From an uncultured Acetatifactor sp. (lineage in GTDB: Bacteria > Bacillota > Clostridia > Lachnospirales > Lachnospiraceae), in the NCBI GenBank assembly GCA_947631615.1, contig CANRLX010000006.1, positions 1-64,000 on the forward strand: DNA of 64,000 nucleotides, given 5' to 3'. Both the position numbers and the translations under genes were made by a program. Numbering within the stretch: the first letter of the stretch is position 1; each line of letters begins with the position of its first letter. The notes beneath the pieces were generated by a model. It was given only the letters and a program-made list of their open reading frames with translations. It was not told the origin of the DNA and did not search any database. Of this stretch, positions 1 through 7,006 are shown in pieces.

Positions 1-95
1 TGGTTTGTGATACTGTTGCTTTCCCCGTTCTGCTCATCGTCTTTTGACAATCTCTCGTAAAGTGCTGTGATTTTTAAACTGTCCTTGTTCTTCAT
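1..95 (-). CDS. Large serine recombinase, N-terminus only (cut by window edge)
   Basis: Reading leftward from an ATG at 95, the 31 visible codons give LKITALYERLSKDDEQNG followed by ESNSITN. This is the typical start of the catalytic domain in large serine recombinases of the TnpX/Tn4451 and Firmicutes ICE type. The serine in YERLS is the expected nucleophile that attaches to DNA during strand exchange. An AGGAG-like ribosome site precedes the ATG. The rest of the gene lies outside the window, so completeness cannot be judged. A recombinase reading outward suggests that an element boundary or a second mobile element lies at the left edge. Confidence 0.7.
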   Translation of the reverse strand, partial: MKNKDSLKITALYERLSKDDEQNGESNSITN

Positions 96-142
96 TCTAT
101 CCTGCTCCTTTCTTTCGGGGTGCTTTCCACACCCCACACTGA

Positions 143-328
143 CAGCATATATCTTCTGATTACAGTTTGACGGATATTGACGCATGGGAGAAGGGTGAAC
201 ATAAGGAATTTACAGGTGAAGGAATATGTTTTGTTGATCTGAATGCGGAATGTTGCTGTATAAACGGCATTGTCCACAATGGACAACTTTATATCAATGA
301 AGATGATGTGATATTTACTGTGGGTTGA
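143..328 (+). pseudogene. 5'-truncated coding remnant
   Basis: The frame is open from 143 to a TGA at 326-328 without a start codon. It reads like a protein C-terminus (SLTDIDAWEKGEHKEF, then GEGICFVDLNAE, ending DDVIFTVG). It abuts the divergent recombinase start, so its 5' part was probably lost in a rearrangement. I do not recognise the family. A new gene start with a GAGGAGG ribosome site follows 22 bp later, which suggests the original order was one operon. Confidence 0.4.
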
Positions 329-349
329 TTGAAGAGGAGGAATAATATT

Positions 350-538
350 ATGGGAGAAAACCAAAACGAACATAATTACACGATGAAGAGATCGTCTTTT
401 TCCATGAAGTCTTCTATAATGTCAGCAAGTTTAAGGGATAGATCATCTAAATTATTTTCAATTCGTTCATATTCTTTGCTATCTACATCATCTATTTCTG
501 AAAGACTTTGTTTTAGTTTTTCAACAGTATCGAGATAG
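350..538 (+). pseudogene. Gene start interrupted by tape-measure fragment
   Basis: A strong GAGGAGG site at about 334-340 leads to an ATG at 350 reading MGENQNEHNYTMK. From about residue 12 the frame is simply the antisense of the leftward tape-measure fragment that ends at 376. The natural reading is that a genuine gene begins here and was broken when foreign DNA was joined at about 375-385. The remaining codons to 538 are probably meaningless. Confidence 0.35.
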
Positions 539-1431
539 TATTCCGCCTCATTTATTTTATTATTAAATCTAGGGGATGTTGATTCATATAACGAATTTGC
601 TCTAAAGAAATCTCCGCTTTTTATATCTTCTTTAAATTGTGCTAAAAAGAAATCTGCAAATGATCCAGAAGATTGATCGAAGTACAAAAGAGCTTCTTTA
701 TTAGCTTCCTCTCCCTTAACCTTTGCTATTGCTTCTCGATTTTTAAGTTCTCTTTCAAGCTCTGCATTTGTTTCCTTTAATTTTTGTAATTCTTCTGCTT
801 CAACTAAGGTAAGATTCTCTTTTGCATTTAGCTCATCAATTCTACTTGCAGTAGTCTTTAATTCTGAATTGATCTCTTCTAAACTGCTATTTGCCTTTTC
901 TAATTCTTCCTTGGCAATTTCTAAACTATGTATATAATCGTTAATAGCTTTTGCTGCGAGTTCTATACCTTTAGAAATAGCCCATGAAACAAACATATTG
1001 CCAGCGATAGCGAGTCCTTTAAGTGCAACTTGTTGTGCTTTAGCTTTTATAGTTGATTGCTCTTGAGCCGCTGCTAATGCTTCTGTACTTACAGTAGCGC
1101 CGTTTGTACTCGCTATTAATCGCGCAGTTGCTTTATTTGTGCCATCCATAGCAGATTGCATAATTGCTTGTTTTTCTACCATGGTCGCATTGTTAGCAAT
1201 TGCTATTTCAATATCCCTGTTATATTTTTCAATTACACCTTTATCAATTGTTGATTTATTAAAGAATGTATCTAGTATTCCATTTGTTTTTACAGAAGAA
1301 AGAATACTTTTTAGTTCATTTACAGACTTTCCAAATAAACCAATAGATTTTGTCGCTCCTGTTGCTTCGCCTGTTATTGTTCTGAATATCGTACTATTTT
1401 TTTTGTGTGTATTGTGGATATACACTTGCAT
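376..1431 (-). pseudogene. Phage tail tape measure protein, internal fragment
   Basis: This 351-residue protein has the layout of the middle of a siphophage tape measure protein: a helical region, a hydrophobic alanine-rich stretch (about residues 135-165, LAIAGNMFVSWAISKGIELA), then a long coiled coil rich in E, L and K (about 165-240). The same hydrophobic-then-coiled-coil order occurs in the 1,961-residue protein at 13481-19366. It lacks the N-terminal tape-measure core, and the first residues (MQVYIHNTHKKN) look like a chance start in joined DNA. Its C-terminus stops abruptly inside another gene. It is a transplanted fragment with no phage tail genes around it. Confidence 0.55.
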
Positions 1432-1454
1432 TATACCTTCTTAAAAGGTATACT
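1426..1454 (+). promoter_or_regulatory. Promoter with inverted-repeat operator for the zinc-ribbon gene
   Basis: TTGCAT (1426-1431) and TATACT (1449-1454) are separated by 17 bp. A perfect 8-bp inverted repeat, TATACCTT (1432-1439) and AAGGTATA (1445-1452), fills the spacer and overlaps the -10 box. That placement is typical of a repressor operator. The start codon at 1479 lies 25 bp downstream. Confidence 0.55.
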
Positions 1455-1478
1455 TTAGAAAAAAGGAGTGTAAATGCT

Positions 1479-1820
1479 ATGTTTTATGAAAGAATCTGTT
1501 TTATGTGTCCTAACTGCAATAAGATGGAGTTTTTTAATAAAGCAGAAGAATATTCAACAATTTGTCCAAGATGTGGTGCTGAAATGAAAGACATGGGGAG
1601 CGAGTTTGTTGATTCTGAAGTAGAAAGAAAGAAAACAGAGGCATATAATAGAAGATTACAACAAGCACTGGCAAACCCCGTAGTCTGCCCGTATTGCGGA
1701 TCTGGACTTGTTTCTAAAATCTCTACAACTGCTAAAGTAGTAAATACTGCGATTTTTGGGGTATTTGGTACTAAAAGGCACAAGCAATGGCATTGTAATA
1801 CTTGTGGTAGTGAATTCTAG
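1479..1820 (+). CDS. Double zinc-ribbon protein
   Basis: The 113-residue product carries four CxxC pairs: CPNC and CPRC in the N-terminal third, CPYC and CNTC in the C-terminal third, separated by a charged helical linker. This forms two treble-clef or zinc-ribbon modules. Such proteins usually bind nucleic acid or protein partners, and no specific role can be assigned. The ATG at 1479 is chosen because AAAAAGGAG lies 11 bp upstream. An operator-bearing promoter precedes it. The DUF262-S24 gene follows 99 bp later on the same strand, so co-regulation is possible. The final residues (CNTCGSEF) recur in a remnant at 3443-3478. Confidence 0.65.
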   Translation: MFYERICFMCPNCNKMEFFNKAEEYSTICPRCGAEMKDMGSEFVDSEVERKKTEAYNRRLQQALANPVVCPYCGSGLVSKISTTAKVVNTAIFGVFGTKRHKQWHCNTCGSEF

Positions 1821-1828
1821 GTAGTATC

Positions 1829-1876
1829 ATGCTGCAAAATAAATACAAATGTAAATATTGTGGTTATACATGGTAA
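1829..1876 (+). other. Tiny zinc-ribbon-like ORF or remnant
   Basis: A 15-codon frame (MLQNKYKCKYCGYTW) follows the zinc-ribbon gene by 8 bp. It contains one CxxC knuckle and no clear ribosome site. It is best read as a leftover of a duplicated zinc-ribbon gene, and a real micro-protein is less likely. Confidence 0.25.
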
Positions 1877-1919
1877 GCAACTAGAAAAAATATTATAAAT
1901 TAATAGTGAGGTAAGGCAA

Positions 1920-3386
1920 ATGACAAATGATGAATTTGTTGAAAATGAAACAGACGAGGAAATCAATTCATACATTTTCCATATTGATACAAAGGATAAA
2001 ACTCCTAATATAAAATCATTGCGTCTTGATTGGGAAGATAAAACATTACAAATACCAAAATATCAAAGGAAATTTGTTTGGAATCCCAAACAAGCTTGTG
2101 AGTTTATCGAGTCGTTAATGTTAGGATTGCCGATACCTACTTTAATGTTTTTAGTTGATGAAAATGGTAATAACTTAATTATTGATGGACAACAAAGAAT
2201 TAAGACAATTTTATATTTTATTGGTGCGATAAAACCGGATGAGGTTACATCAAAAGAGCAAAAATTTATCAATTTTAAATTACAAGGATTGCCAACAGGA
2301 AGTCCTTGGGAAAATTTAGATTTTGAGCATTTCTCAGAAAAAGAGAAAAAAGAGTTTCTTGATAAAACATTACCTATAACATATATTACATTAAAAAATC
2401 CTAAAGATTTAAGAGGTATATTTTACATATTTGAAAGGTTAAACAAAAACGGGACAATTCTTCATGCACAAGAAATAAGAAATTGTATCTATTCAGGTTC
2501 TTTTAATGATTTTTTATTAGAATTAAATAAGTACCCTAATTGGAGAAAAATATTTACAAGTGATGAAGATATATGTCGCCAAAGAGATGTCGAATTAATT
2601 CTTAGATTTTTTGCGCTTTATGACAATTTAAAAAATTATAATAGACCTATGAAAGATTTTCTTTCTGATTATATGTCTACACCAACAATACGTTATATGA
2701 AGGGAAACGAACTGTTAAAAAAGAAATTATTATTTGAAACGGTAGTAGATGATATAATTATACATCTTGGCGACAAACCCTTTAATGTAAAAAGTAAATT
2801 AAATGCTTCTGTCCTAGACTCAGTAATGATTGCATTTGCAAATAATTTAAAAACAATACCTACAGATATATATCAAAAATTTTTAAACTTATGCAAAAAC
2901 GAAGAGTTCTATACTTATTGTGGAAAAAGTGCAGATAATGTTGATTATGTAAGAAACAGAATTCAAATGGCTAATGATTATCTCTTTGGCAAAGTAGAGA
3001 ATATCAATCTGAAAGTAATTAGATTATATGATTTCCCTGTATCCGCAGGACATGGCAACTTTATTGGAGATGCTACTGCAACATATACTGAAATTACAAC
3101 AGATAATAGAAAGGCTGATTTTGCTGTAATGATAACTGGTAATAGTATGGAGCCTGATTATCATGAAGGAGATATACTTCTTGTAAAAAGTCAAAACACA
3201 TTAAATAGTGGACAATTAGGAATATTCTTTTATGACGGAGACACTTTGTTTAAAAAATATAGTAAAAATAAAAAGAAAGAAACCATAATTTCATTAAACA
3301 AAAGCGAATACCCACCAATAGACATACCATCGAATCGTAAATTACTTATACAAGGTCTTGTAGTTGGGAAAATAACAAAATCTTAA
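1920..3386 (+). CDS. DUF262 protein fused to S24 (LexA/UmuD-type) peptidase domain
   Basis: The 488-residue protein has two recognisable domains. Residues about 25-200 form a DUF262 (ParB/GmrS-like) module: IPKYQRKFVW (45-54), IDGQQR (88-93) and FERLNKNG with QEIRN (171-188), the motifs of this NTP-dependent nuclease/regulator fold. The middle (200-360) is helical, as in other DUF262 proteins. Residues about 365-488 form an S24 peptidase fold: PVSAGHG with a possible Ala376-Gly377 scissile bond, GNSMEP with nucleophile Ser409, and DTLFKKY with base Lys445. In LexA, UmuD and phage repressors this pair drives RecA-stimulated self-cleavage. No helix-turn-helix or HNH domain is seen. A damage-responsive restriction or defence switch is an inference. 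GAGGT precedes the ATG. Confidence 0.8.
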   Translation: MTNDEFVENETDEEINSYIFHIDTKDKTPNIKSLRLDWEDKTLQIPKYQRKFVWNPKQACEFIESLMLGLPIPTLMFLVDENGNNLIIDGQQRIKTILYFIGAIKPDEVTSKEQKFINFKLQGLPTGSPWENLDFEHFSEKEKKEFLDKTLPITYITLKNPKDLRGIFYIFERLNKNGTILHAQEIRNCIYSGSFNDFLLELNKYPNWRKIFTSDEDICRQRDVELILRFFALYDNLKNYNRPMKDFLSDYMSTPTIRYMKGNELLKKKLLFETVVDDIIIHLGDKPFNVKSKLNASVLDSVMIAFANNLKTIPTDIYQKFLNLCKNEEFYTYCGKSADNVDYVRNRIQMANDYLFGKVENINLKVIRLYDFPVSAGHGNFIGDATATYTEITTDNRKADFAVMITGNSMEPDYHEGDILLVKSQNTLNSGQLGIFFYDGDTLFKKYSKNKKKETIISLNKSEYPPIDIPSNRKLLIQGLVVGKITKS

Positions 3387-3442
3387 GAGACATCCCAGAA
3401 GTTATTATTGATAAAGTTGTCATTGGTAAAAGGGAAAAATAA

Positions 3443-3478
3443 AATTTCCGCTGTAATAAGTGTGGTAGTGATTTCTAA
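3443..3478 (+). pseudogene. Zinc-ribbon C-terminal remnant
   Basis: The frame NFRCNKCGSDF-stop matches the last residues of the zinc-ribbon protein ending at 1820 (HCNTCGSEF-stop). The preceding bases are not open in this frame for long. This suggests that a second zinc-ribbon gene once followed the DUF262-S24 gene and was deleted. Confidence 0.35.
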
Positions 3479-3515
3479 ATAACCTAAAAATAAATTATAA
3501 TAAAGGTATTTACTA

Positions 3516-4196
3516 ATGGGTCATAAAACTACAAAGGCAAAACCTAAGATAGCAAGAATATACTATATTATTCTATTTTTTCTCATTATATCTACTGTAA
3601 TGTTATGTGTTGCGTTTTTTAATTATGAGAAATCAAACAGCATTATTAATGAACGCATTGAATGGCTCGTAGAAACAAACAATCAATTGCAAAGTTATAA
3701 TAATGATTTATTGGCATCTATCTCTACTTTAAATGGCAGAGTAGAAGATTGTGAATCTTCAATTCGTCAGTATGAATCTACTATATCTGAATTAAACGCA
3801 GAAATAGAACAAATACAAACATATCGAGATTCATATGATGAATTATCAGCTCAAAATAATGAGCTGCAATCTCAATATGATAATTTGAGTTCAAAATACA
3901 ATGATTTAGAATCAGATTACGATACGCTACTTGCCAAGAACCAGAGTTTAGAAACTCAACTTAATACATACAAATCATCTAGTAATGTGCTATCTACAAG
4001 TTCGTCAAGCAATAGTTCAAGTTATAATGAATCGTCCTCTAGTAGTCAATCAACATCAACACAAGTATATATTACTAAAACAGGCAATAAATATCACAGA
4101 GGCAGTTGTAGTTATCTTAGAAAAAGCAAGATTCCAATTTCTAAAAGTAGTGCTATTAGCCAAGGGTATACACCATGTAGTCGTTGCAATCCATAA
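3516..4196 (+). CDS. Membrane-anchored coiled-coil protein with Ada-like zinc tail
   Basis: This 226-residue protein has a basic N-terminus, one membrane segment (about residues 14-34), a long extracytoplasmic coiled coil (about 40-150, heptad-rich with Q, N, E, S), a serine-rich linker (about 153-178) and a C-terminal metal-binding tail. The tail reads YHRGSCSYL, then GYTPCSRCNP. That pattern (YHxxxCxxL, then CxxC) is the Ada-like zinc motif often attached to secreted nucleases and surface proteins in Firmicutes. A role in anchoring or sensing at the cell surface is plausible. It follows the DUF262-S24 gene on the same strand, with a 129-bp gap that contains a gene remnant. Confidence 0.65.
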   Translation: MGHKTTKAKPKIARIYYIILFFLIISTVMLCVAFFNYEKSNSIINERIEWLVETNNQLQSYNNDLLASISTLNGRVEDCESSIRQYESTISELNAEIEQIQTYRDSYDELSAQNNELQSQYDNLSSKYNDLESDYDTLLAKNQSLETQLNTYKSSSNVLSTSSSSNSSSYNESSSSSQSTSTQVYITKTGNKYHRGSCSYLRKSKIPISKSSAISQGYTPCSRCNP

Positions 4197-4308
4197 ATAA
4201 GGCAGACATCATATTGTAACAGTGATTTTTAAATACAAAACAAACATTCAGGATTTTATTTTTTACAAATTATGCTATAATGCTGCATGAATACAAAATA
4301 GGATTGTT

Positions 4309-4587
4309 TTAGTTTTCATTCTTGTGCTTTAATATTTTTACAGGGACATTATCCATGCAAGCTGTTTTTTGCCCTAGAAAATAATCATCATATGTTTCAT
4401 ATTCTTTATGTTCTCGGATTTCCTGTACTGTATCTGCCAATAAATACAGTATCACATCTGCTTCATTAAATGTACATTGGTTTTGTTCTAGTATATTTAT
4501 TATTAAATCTATTGTTGGCATAACCTTATTGCTTCGATAAATTGTATCGAAGAAAACATTATCATCAAGTGGTTTTAGTGTTTTCAT
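4309..4587 (-). CDS. Small hypothetical protein (92 aa)
   Basis: The product is acidic and helical, with no signal peptide or known motif that I recognise. A short purine-rich AAGTGAG site lies upstream of the ATG at 4587. It is divergent from the DUF2513-like gene starting 32 bp away, so the two share a promoter region. Similar orphan genes are common in phage and ICE accessory DNA. Confidence 0.45.
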   Translation of the reverse strand: MKTLKPLDDNVFFDTIYRSNKVMPTIDLIINILEQNQCTFNEADVILYLLADTVQEIREHKEYETYDDYFLGQKTACMDNVPVKILKHKNEN

Positions 4588-4619
4588 ATTATCATCTCAC
4601 TTTCAGGAGGAATTGTGTT

Positions 4620-4838
4620 ATGGAACTTAATAAAGATTGTGTACGTGATATACTTTTATATATTGAACAGCATAATATTTTAGAAAAAGACAATTTTGGG
4701 AAAGATCGTTTTCATATTGTAACTTTTGACGAGTTATGTACATCAAATTCATTAAATTATGAAAACGATGCTATATATTATGCTTTGCAAAAAAATTATA
4801 ATACTCATAATGAAAAGACTACAGGAGACGAATGGTAA
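4620..4838 (+). CDS. DUF2513-like protein, C-terminally short
   Basis: The N-terminus MELNKDCVRDILLYIEQH matches the start of DUF2513/YjcQ-type phage proteins, which carry a winged-helix-like fold of usually more than 100 residues. Here the protein stops at 72 residues after a region that would continue into the conserved helices. It is therefore probably truncated. The ATG at 4620 is preceded by a clear AGGAGG at 4605-4610. It lies head to head with the 92-residue gene on the other strand. Confidence 0.5.
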   Translation: MELNKDCVRDILLYIEQHNILEKDNFGKDRFHIVTFDELCTSNSLNYENDAIYYALQKNYNTHNEKTTGDEW

Positions 4839-4853
4839 GTCTCCTGATGCGAT

Positions 4854-5042
4854 TTAAACCCATAGTTCTATTAATTCTGGTTCACAAACATGTGTATCAA
4901 TTATATTACCATATTTATCTAATAATACTATATCCGATTCCATCTTAATAATATCTGTTTGATTTGAGTAACTATTTTTTATATTATTCTTTTCTTTGAG
5001 TTGTTTAATTTTTTTCTTTCCCATACAATACCTCATAATCAC
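4854..5042 (-). CDS. Small basic hypothetical protein
   Basis: The ORF encodes up to 62 residues. The longest start is a GTG at 5042 inside an AAAGAGGTG ribosome site, so a downstream ATG (5036 or 5024, giving MGKKKIKQLK) is more likely. The product has a lysine-rich N-terminus and an acidic C-terminus. No family is recognised. Its 3' end faces the DUF2513-like gene. Confidence 0.35.
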   Translation of the reverse strand: MIMRYCMGKKKIKQLKEKNNIKNSYSNQTDIIKMESDIVLLDKYGNIIDTHVCEPELIELWV

Positions 5043-5059
5043 CTCTTTCTAAAATATGC

Positions 5060-5071
5060 GAACATCAGTTC
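5060..5071. promoter_or_regulatory. Weak LexA-box-like palindrome
   Basis: GAACATCAGTTC has the outer half-sites of a Firmicutes LexA box but a non-consensus centre. It sits between two divergent small genes, upstream of a TATAAT at 5099-5104. Confidence 0.25.
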
Positions 5072-5134
5072 CGACTATTGTTAAATGGTAAAATATGTTA
5101 TAATATCATAAAAATTACAAAGGAGGAAACAAAT

Positions 5135-5266
5135 ATGCCAAGTACAGGGGAAAAGCCAGGAAAAGGGGAATATACTTGTAATAATTGTGGGCAAGTAGTA
5201 GTATTAGATGACGATTCTGATACAATGCCTCCTTGCCCTAAATGCAGCGGTACAGAATTTCACTAA
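5135..5266 (+). CDS. Small rubredoxin-like zinc-ribbon protein (43 aa)
   Basis: The product reads MPSTGEKPGKGEYTC, then CGQVV, an acidic loop (DDDSD) and CPKC near the end. This matches a widespread family of about 45-residue zinc-ribbon proteins in Firmicutes whose function is not established. The start at 5135 follows a strong AAAGGAGGAAAC site, and a TATAAT lies at 5099-5104. Two CxxC pairs indicate one bound zinc. It converges with the 49-residue gene on the opposite strand, overlapping by 4 bp at their 3' ends. Confidence 0.75.
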   Translation: MPSTGEKPGKGEYTCNNCGQVVVLDDDSDTMPPCPKCSGTEFH

Positions 5267-5412
5267 TCCGCTAATGTGTATCTCTTAATATTAAATGGCT
5301 TACCAAACCACTGAGTCCAGATTGCGAGTTGTTTTTCTCCAGTCTGGATTCTGTATTTTGAGTAATAAGTTAAAGGTAGTAGCTGTTTTAGATTAAAAAT
5401 AATTTTATTCAT
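5263..5412 (-). CDS. Small phage-type protein (49 aa)
   Basis: From an ATG at 5412 with an AAAGGA ribosome site, the frame reads MNKIIFNLKQLLPLTYYSKY, then a hydrophilic middle with WTQWFGK and ends RYTLAD. It resembles short basic proteins found in Clostridia phage and ICE early regions, but I cannot name the family. It is tandem with the 72-residue gene upstream (5455-5673), so the two may be co-transcribed leftward. Confidence 0.55.
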   Translation of the reverse strand: MNKIIFNLKQLLPLTYYSKYRIQTGEKQLAIWTQWFGKPFNIKRYTLAD

Positions 5413-5454
5413 AATATTATTCCTTTCTGAAAATATTTTCTTGCATAAATATTC

Positions 5455-5673
5455 CTATTTAATATTAGCTGCATCAATCCAACCAAAAGATGTATTAGAT
5501 ACCTTTTGACGTTCTAACATATTAGATGTCTGTCGCAATATTTCTTTTGCATCCGCAATTACCATTTCGTTTCTGACAAAAATATCAATGATAGCATTAA
5601 TAATTTCGCCTTTTATTCTTGACTGCTGTTCGTTTTGAATAGCAGTTTTTTCTTGTAATTCAATATTTTCCAT
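5455..5673 (-). CDS. Small helical hypothetical protein (72 aa)
   Basis: The product is mainly charged helix (KGEIINAIIDIFVRNEMV), with no cysteine or membrane segment. An AAAGGA site precedes the ATG at 5673. Together with the gene at 5263-5412 it probably forms a leftward small-gene operon of an integrative element. No function is assigned. Confidence 0.5.
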   Translation of the reverse strand: MENIELQEKTAIQNEQQSRIKGEIINAIIDIFVRNEMVIADAKEILRQTSNMLERQKVSNTSFGWIDAANIK

Positions 5674-5758
5674 AGATTTGTCCTTTCGTCAATGTTATAA
5701 TAATGAGTTTAGTGTGGGAATAGGTGGTAGAAGAGAAGTCGTTTAAACACATAAAAGT

Positions 5759-5786
5759 AGCCTTTAATCGCAGAATATTAAAGGCT
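5759..5786 (-). terminator. Hairpin, possible bidirectional terminator
   Basis: AGCCTTTAAT and ATTAAAGGCT form a perfect 10-bp stem with an 8-nt loop. On the minus strand it is followed by ACTTTTAT. Confidence 0.45.
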
Positions 5787-5810
5787 GCTTTGTCTATTAA
5801 ATAAGGAGAT

Positions 5811-5843
5811 AAAAAAAGAAAGTATCCTGTTATGGATACTTTC
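5811..5843 (-). terminator. Intrinsic terminator (leftward)
   Basis: On the minus strand, GAAAGTATCC and GGATACTTTC form a perfect 10-bp stem with a 6-nt loop. It is followed directly by a run of seven T. It would end a transcript starting at the promoter at 5935-5962. Confidence 0.65.
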
Positions 5844-5928
5844 CAAGTCCGTAGACAACTCCTTAAAATTACCAACCATATAAGAATATGATTAGAAACC
5901 CAAATGTAAAACCATAAGGAAATCTACT
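5811..5928 (-). ncRNA. Candidate small RNA between promoter and terminator
   Basis: A near-consensus leftward promoter (5935-5962) and a strong intrinsic terminator (5811-5843) frame about 115 nt with no good open reading frame. This is the arrangement of a stand-alone small RNA or a short leader with attenuation for the genes at 5673-5263. One frame encodes a hydrophobic string (FTFGFLIIFLYGW) but lacks a start codon. Confidence 0.3.
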
Positions 5929-5934
5929 AAGTAT

Positions 5935-5962
5935 AGTATACATCCTCAAGATTATTTGTCAA
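5935..5962 (-). promoter_or_regulatory. Sigma-A-type promoter (leftward)
   Basis: On the minus strand TTGACA (5962-5957) and TATACT (5940-5935) are separated by 16 bp. No gene lies between it and the terminator at 5811-5843. Confidence 0.6.
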
Positions 5963-6043
5963 CATCTTTTTGAAAAATTTCTTTTATGGTGTATGCTTAC
6001 GCTATTTCATATTCTCTAATTTTACATCTCAACCTTCAATATT

Positions 6044-6280
6044 TTAGATAGCAACATTCCCCAATATCTTTTCTTTAAATAATTTGATTATATTGTAACA
6101 CTCTTGATAATTTACATCATTTGTATATAAAGTGTGAACCAACATATCAGCAATATAATTCTCTTTTTCTTGCTGCGTTATTTGATCTGATATACAGATA
6201 TTATTTTTTGCCTGTTTCTGTGTGATTTCTAAAATAGATTGTGAAGTATTTTTACCTCTTGACGATTTAACTTTTATCAA
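6044..6280 (-). CDS. Small hypothetical protein (78 aa), TTG start
   Basis: The product is hydrophilic and helical with a basic N-terminus (IKVKSSRGKN). A TTG at 6280 is the likely start because AAAAGGTG lies 5-6 bp upstream. No motif is recognised. It lies between the candidate small RNA and the IS256 scar. Confidence 0.45.
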   Translation of the reverse strand: MIKVKSSRGKNTSQSILEITQKQAKNNICISDQITQQEKENYIADMLVHTLYTNDVNYQECYNIIKLFKEKILGNVAI

Positions 6281-6339
6281 AAATCACCTTTTCTTTCTTA
6301 TCATATGAGAATATTCATCTCTTTATAGCGAAGTGGCAT

Positions 6340-6655
6340 CCCATATCTGGAGTGTCCTTCTCCCAAAACCCTTTGGTGAACGGTATTATCAACCGTTTGT
6401 CCCTTGCTTATATTATTAACAGAAACAGGAGCCCCTGTCAAGAGCACCCGCCTGATCATCGGATGGATTGACAGAGCTCCTGACTTGTTTTATTCCGGTA
6501 AACGCTCCTCGTACATGATACTCAACTCACCGTATACCTGCCTCCAGTTACGGATGGGCATAGTCCATTTCTTTATAATATCCATTATGGTCAGATACAG
6601 TACTTTTAGCAGGTTCAGCTTGATACGGTATCGAAATAATTATTTTATCAAATAA
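6340..6655 (-). mobile_element. IS256-family remnant (transposase C-terminus and end)
   Basis: On the minus strand, 6640 to 6490 reads YRIKLNLLKVLYLT, then KKWTMPIRNWRQVYGELSI and MYEERLPE-stop. This is the classic C-terminus of IS256-family transposases (KKWTxPIRNW). About 150 bp beyond the stop, with a sequence reading AAGGACACTCC, would be the element's right end. Everything upstream of this tail is gone and a stop interrupts the frame at about 6640. Only a scar of the insertion sequence remains, butting onto the hicB gene. Confidence 0.7.
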
Positions 6656-6667
6656 ATTGAGTAACTA

Positions 6668-7006
6668 TTAAGATATTCCAACCATATTTCCAATAGCTTC
6701 CTCAACTGCTGCGTTTAATGTTTTACCATGCTCTATTGCATACACAGCAATATCTCGATGAAGCTCTGGACTAATCCTCACATTAAAGGTTCCCTTGTAA
6801 GGTTGCTCTGGTTTCACATTTCGCTCCTTGCAATCATCTAGGTATTCATCAATTACATTTTGAAAATCTTGTTCCAATTCTCGAATGGAATCACCTTCAT
6901 AAGACAATAACGATTTTATCCCAACAACTTTTCCAAAAAGGCAATCATCTTCCTTAGAATATTCCACTGTCCCATTGTAATTTTTATATGATAAAAGATT
7001 ACTCAT
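6668..7006 (-). CDS. hicB: HicB-family antitoxin
   Basis: The 112-residue protein has an N-terminal partial RNase H-like HicB fold (YNGTVEYSKEDDCLFGKVVG, then a GDSIRELEQDF helix). Its C-terminal half is a ribbon-helix-helix DNA-binding region (GTFNVRISPELHRDIAVYA). HicB neutralises HicA and represses the operon. The gene overlaps hicA by ATGA, giving the toxin-first order usual for hicAB. Its C-terminal part should bind the inverted repeat at 7279-7299. Confidence 0.85.
   Translation of the reverse strand: MSNLLSYKNYNGTVEYSKEDDCLFGKVVGIKSLLSYEGDSIRELEQDFQNVIDEYLDDCKERNVKPEQPYKGTFNVRISPELHRDIAVYAIEHGKTLNAAVEEAIGNMVGIS

Noticed and set aside
5060-5071. Third functional LexA box
   Set aside because: The centre ATCA departs from the Firmicutes consensus, and no matching -35 is placed around it. 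It is kept only as a weak feature.
6404-6655. 83-residue plus-strand ORF
   Set aside because: It is antisense to the IS256 transposase C-terminus, which is the meaningful reading.
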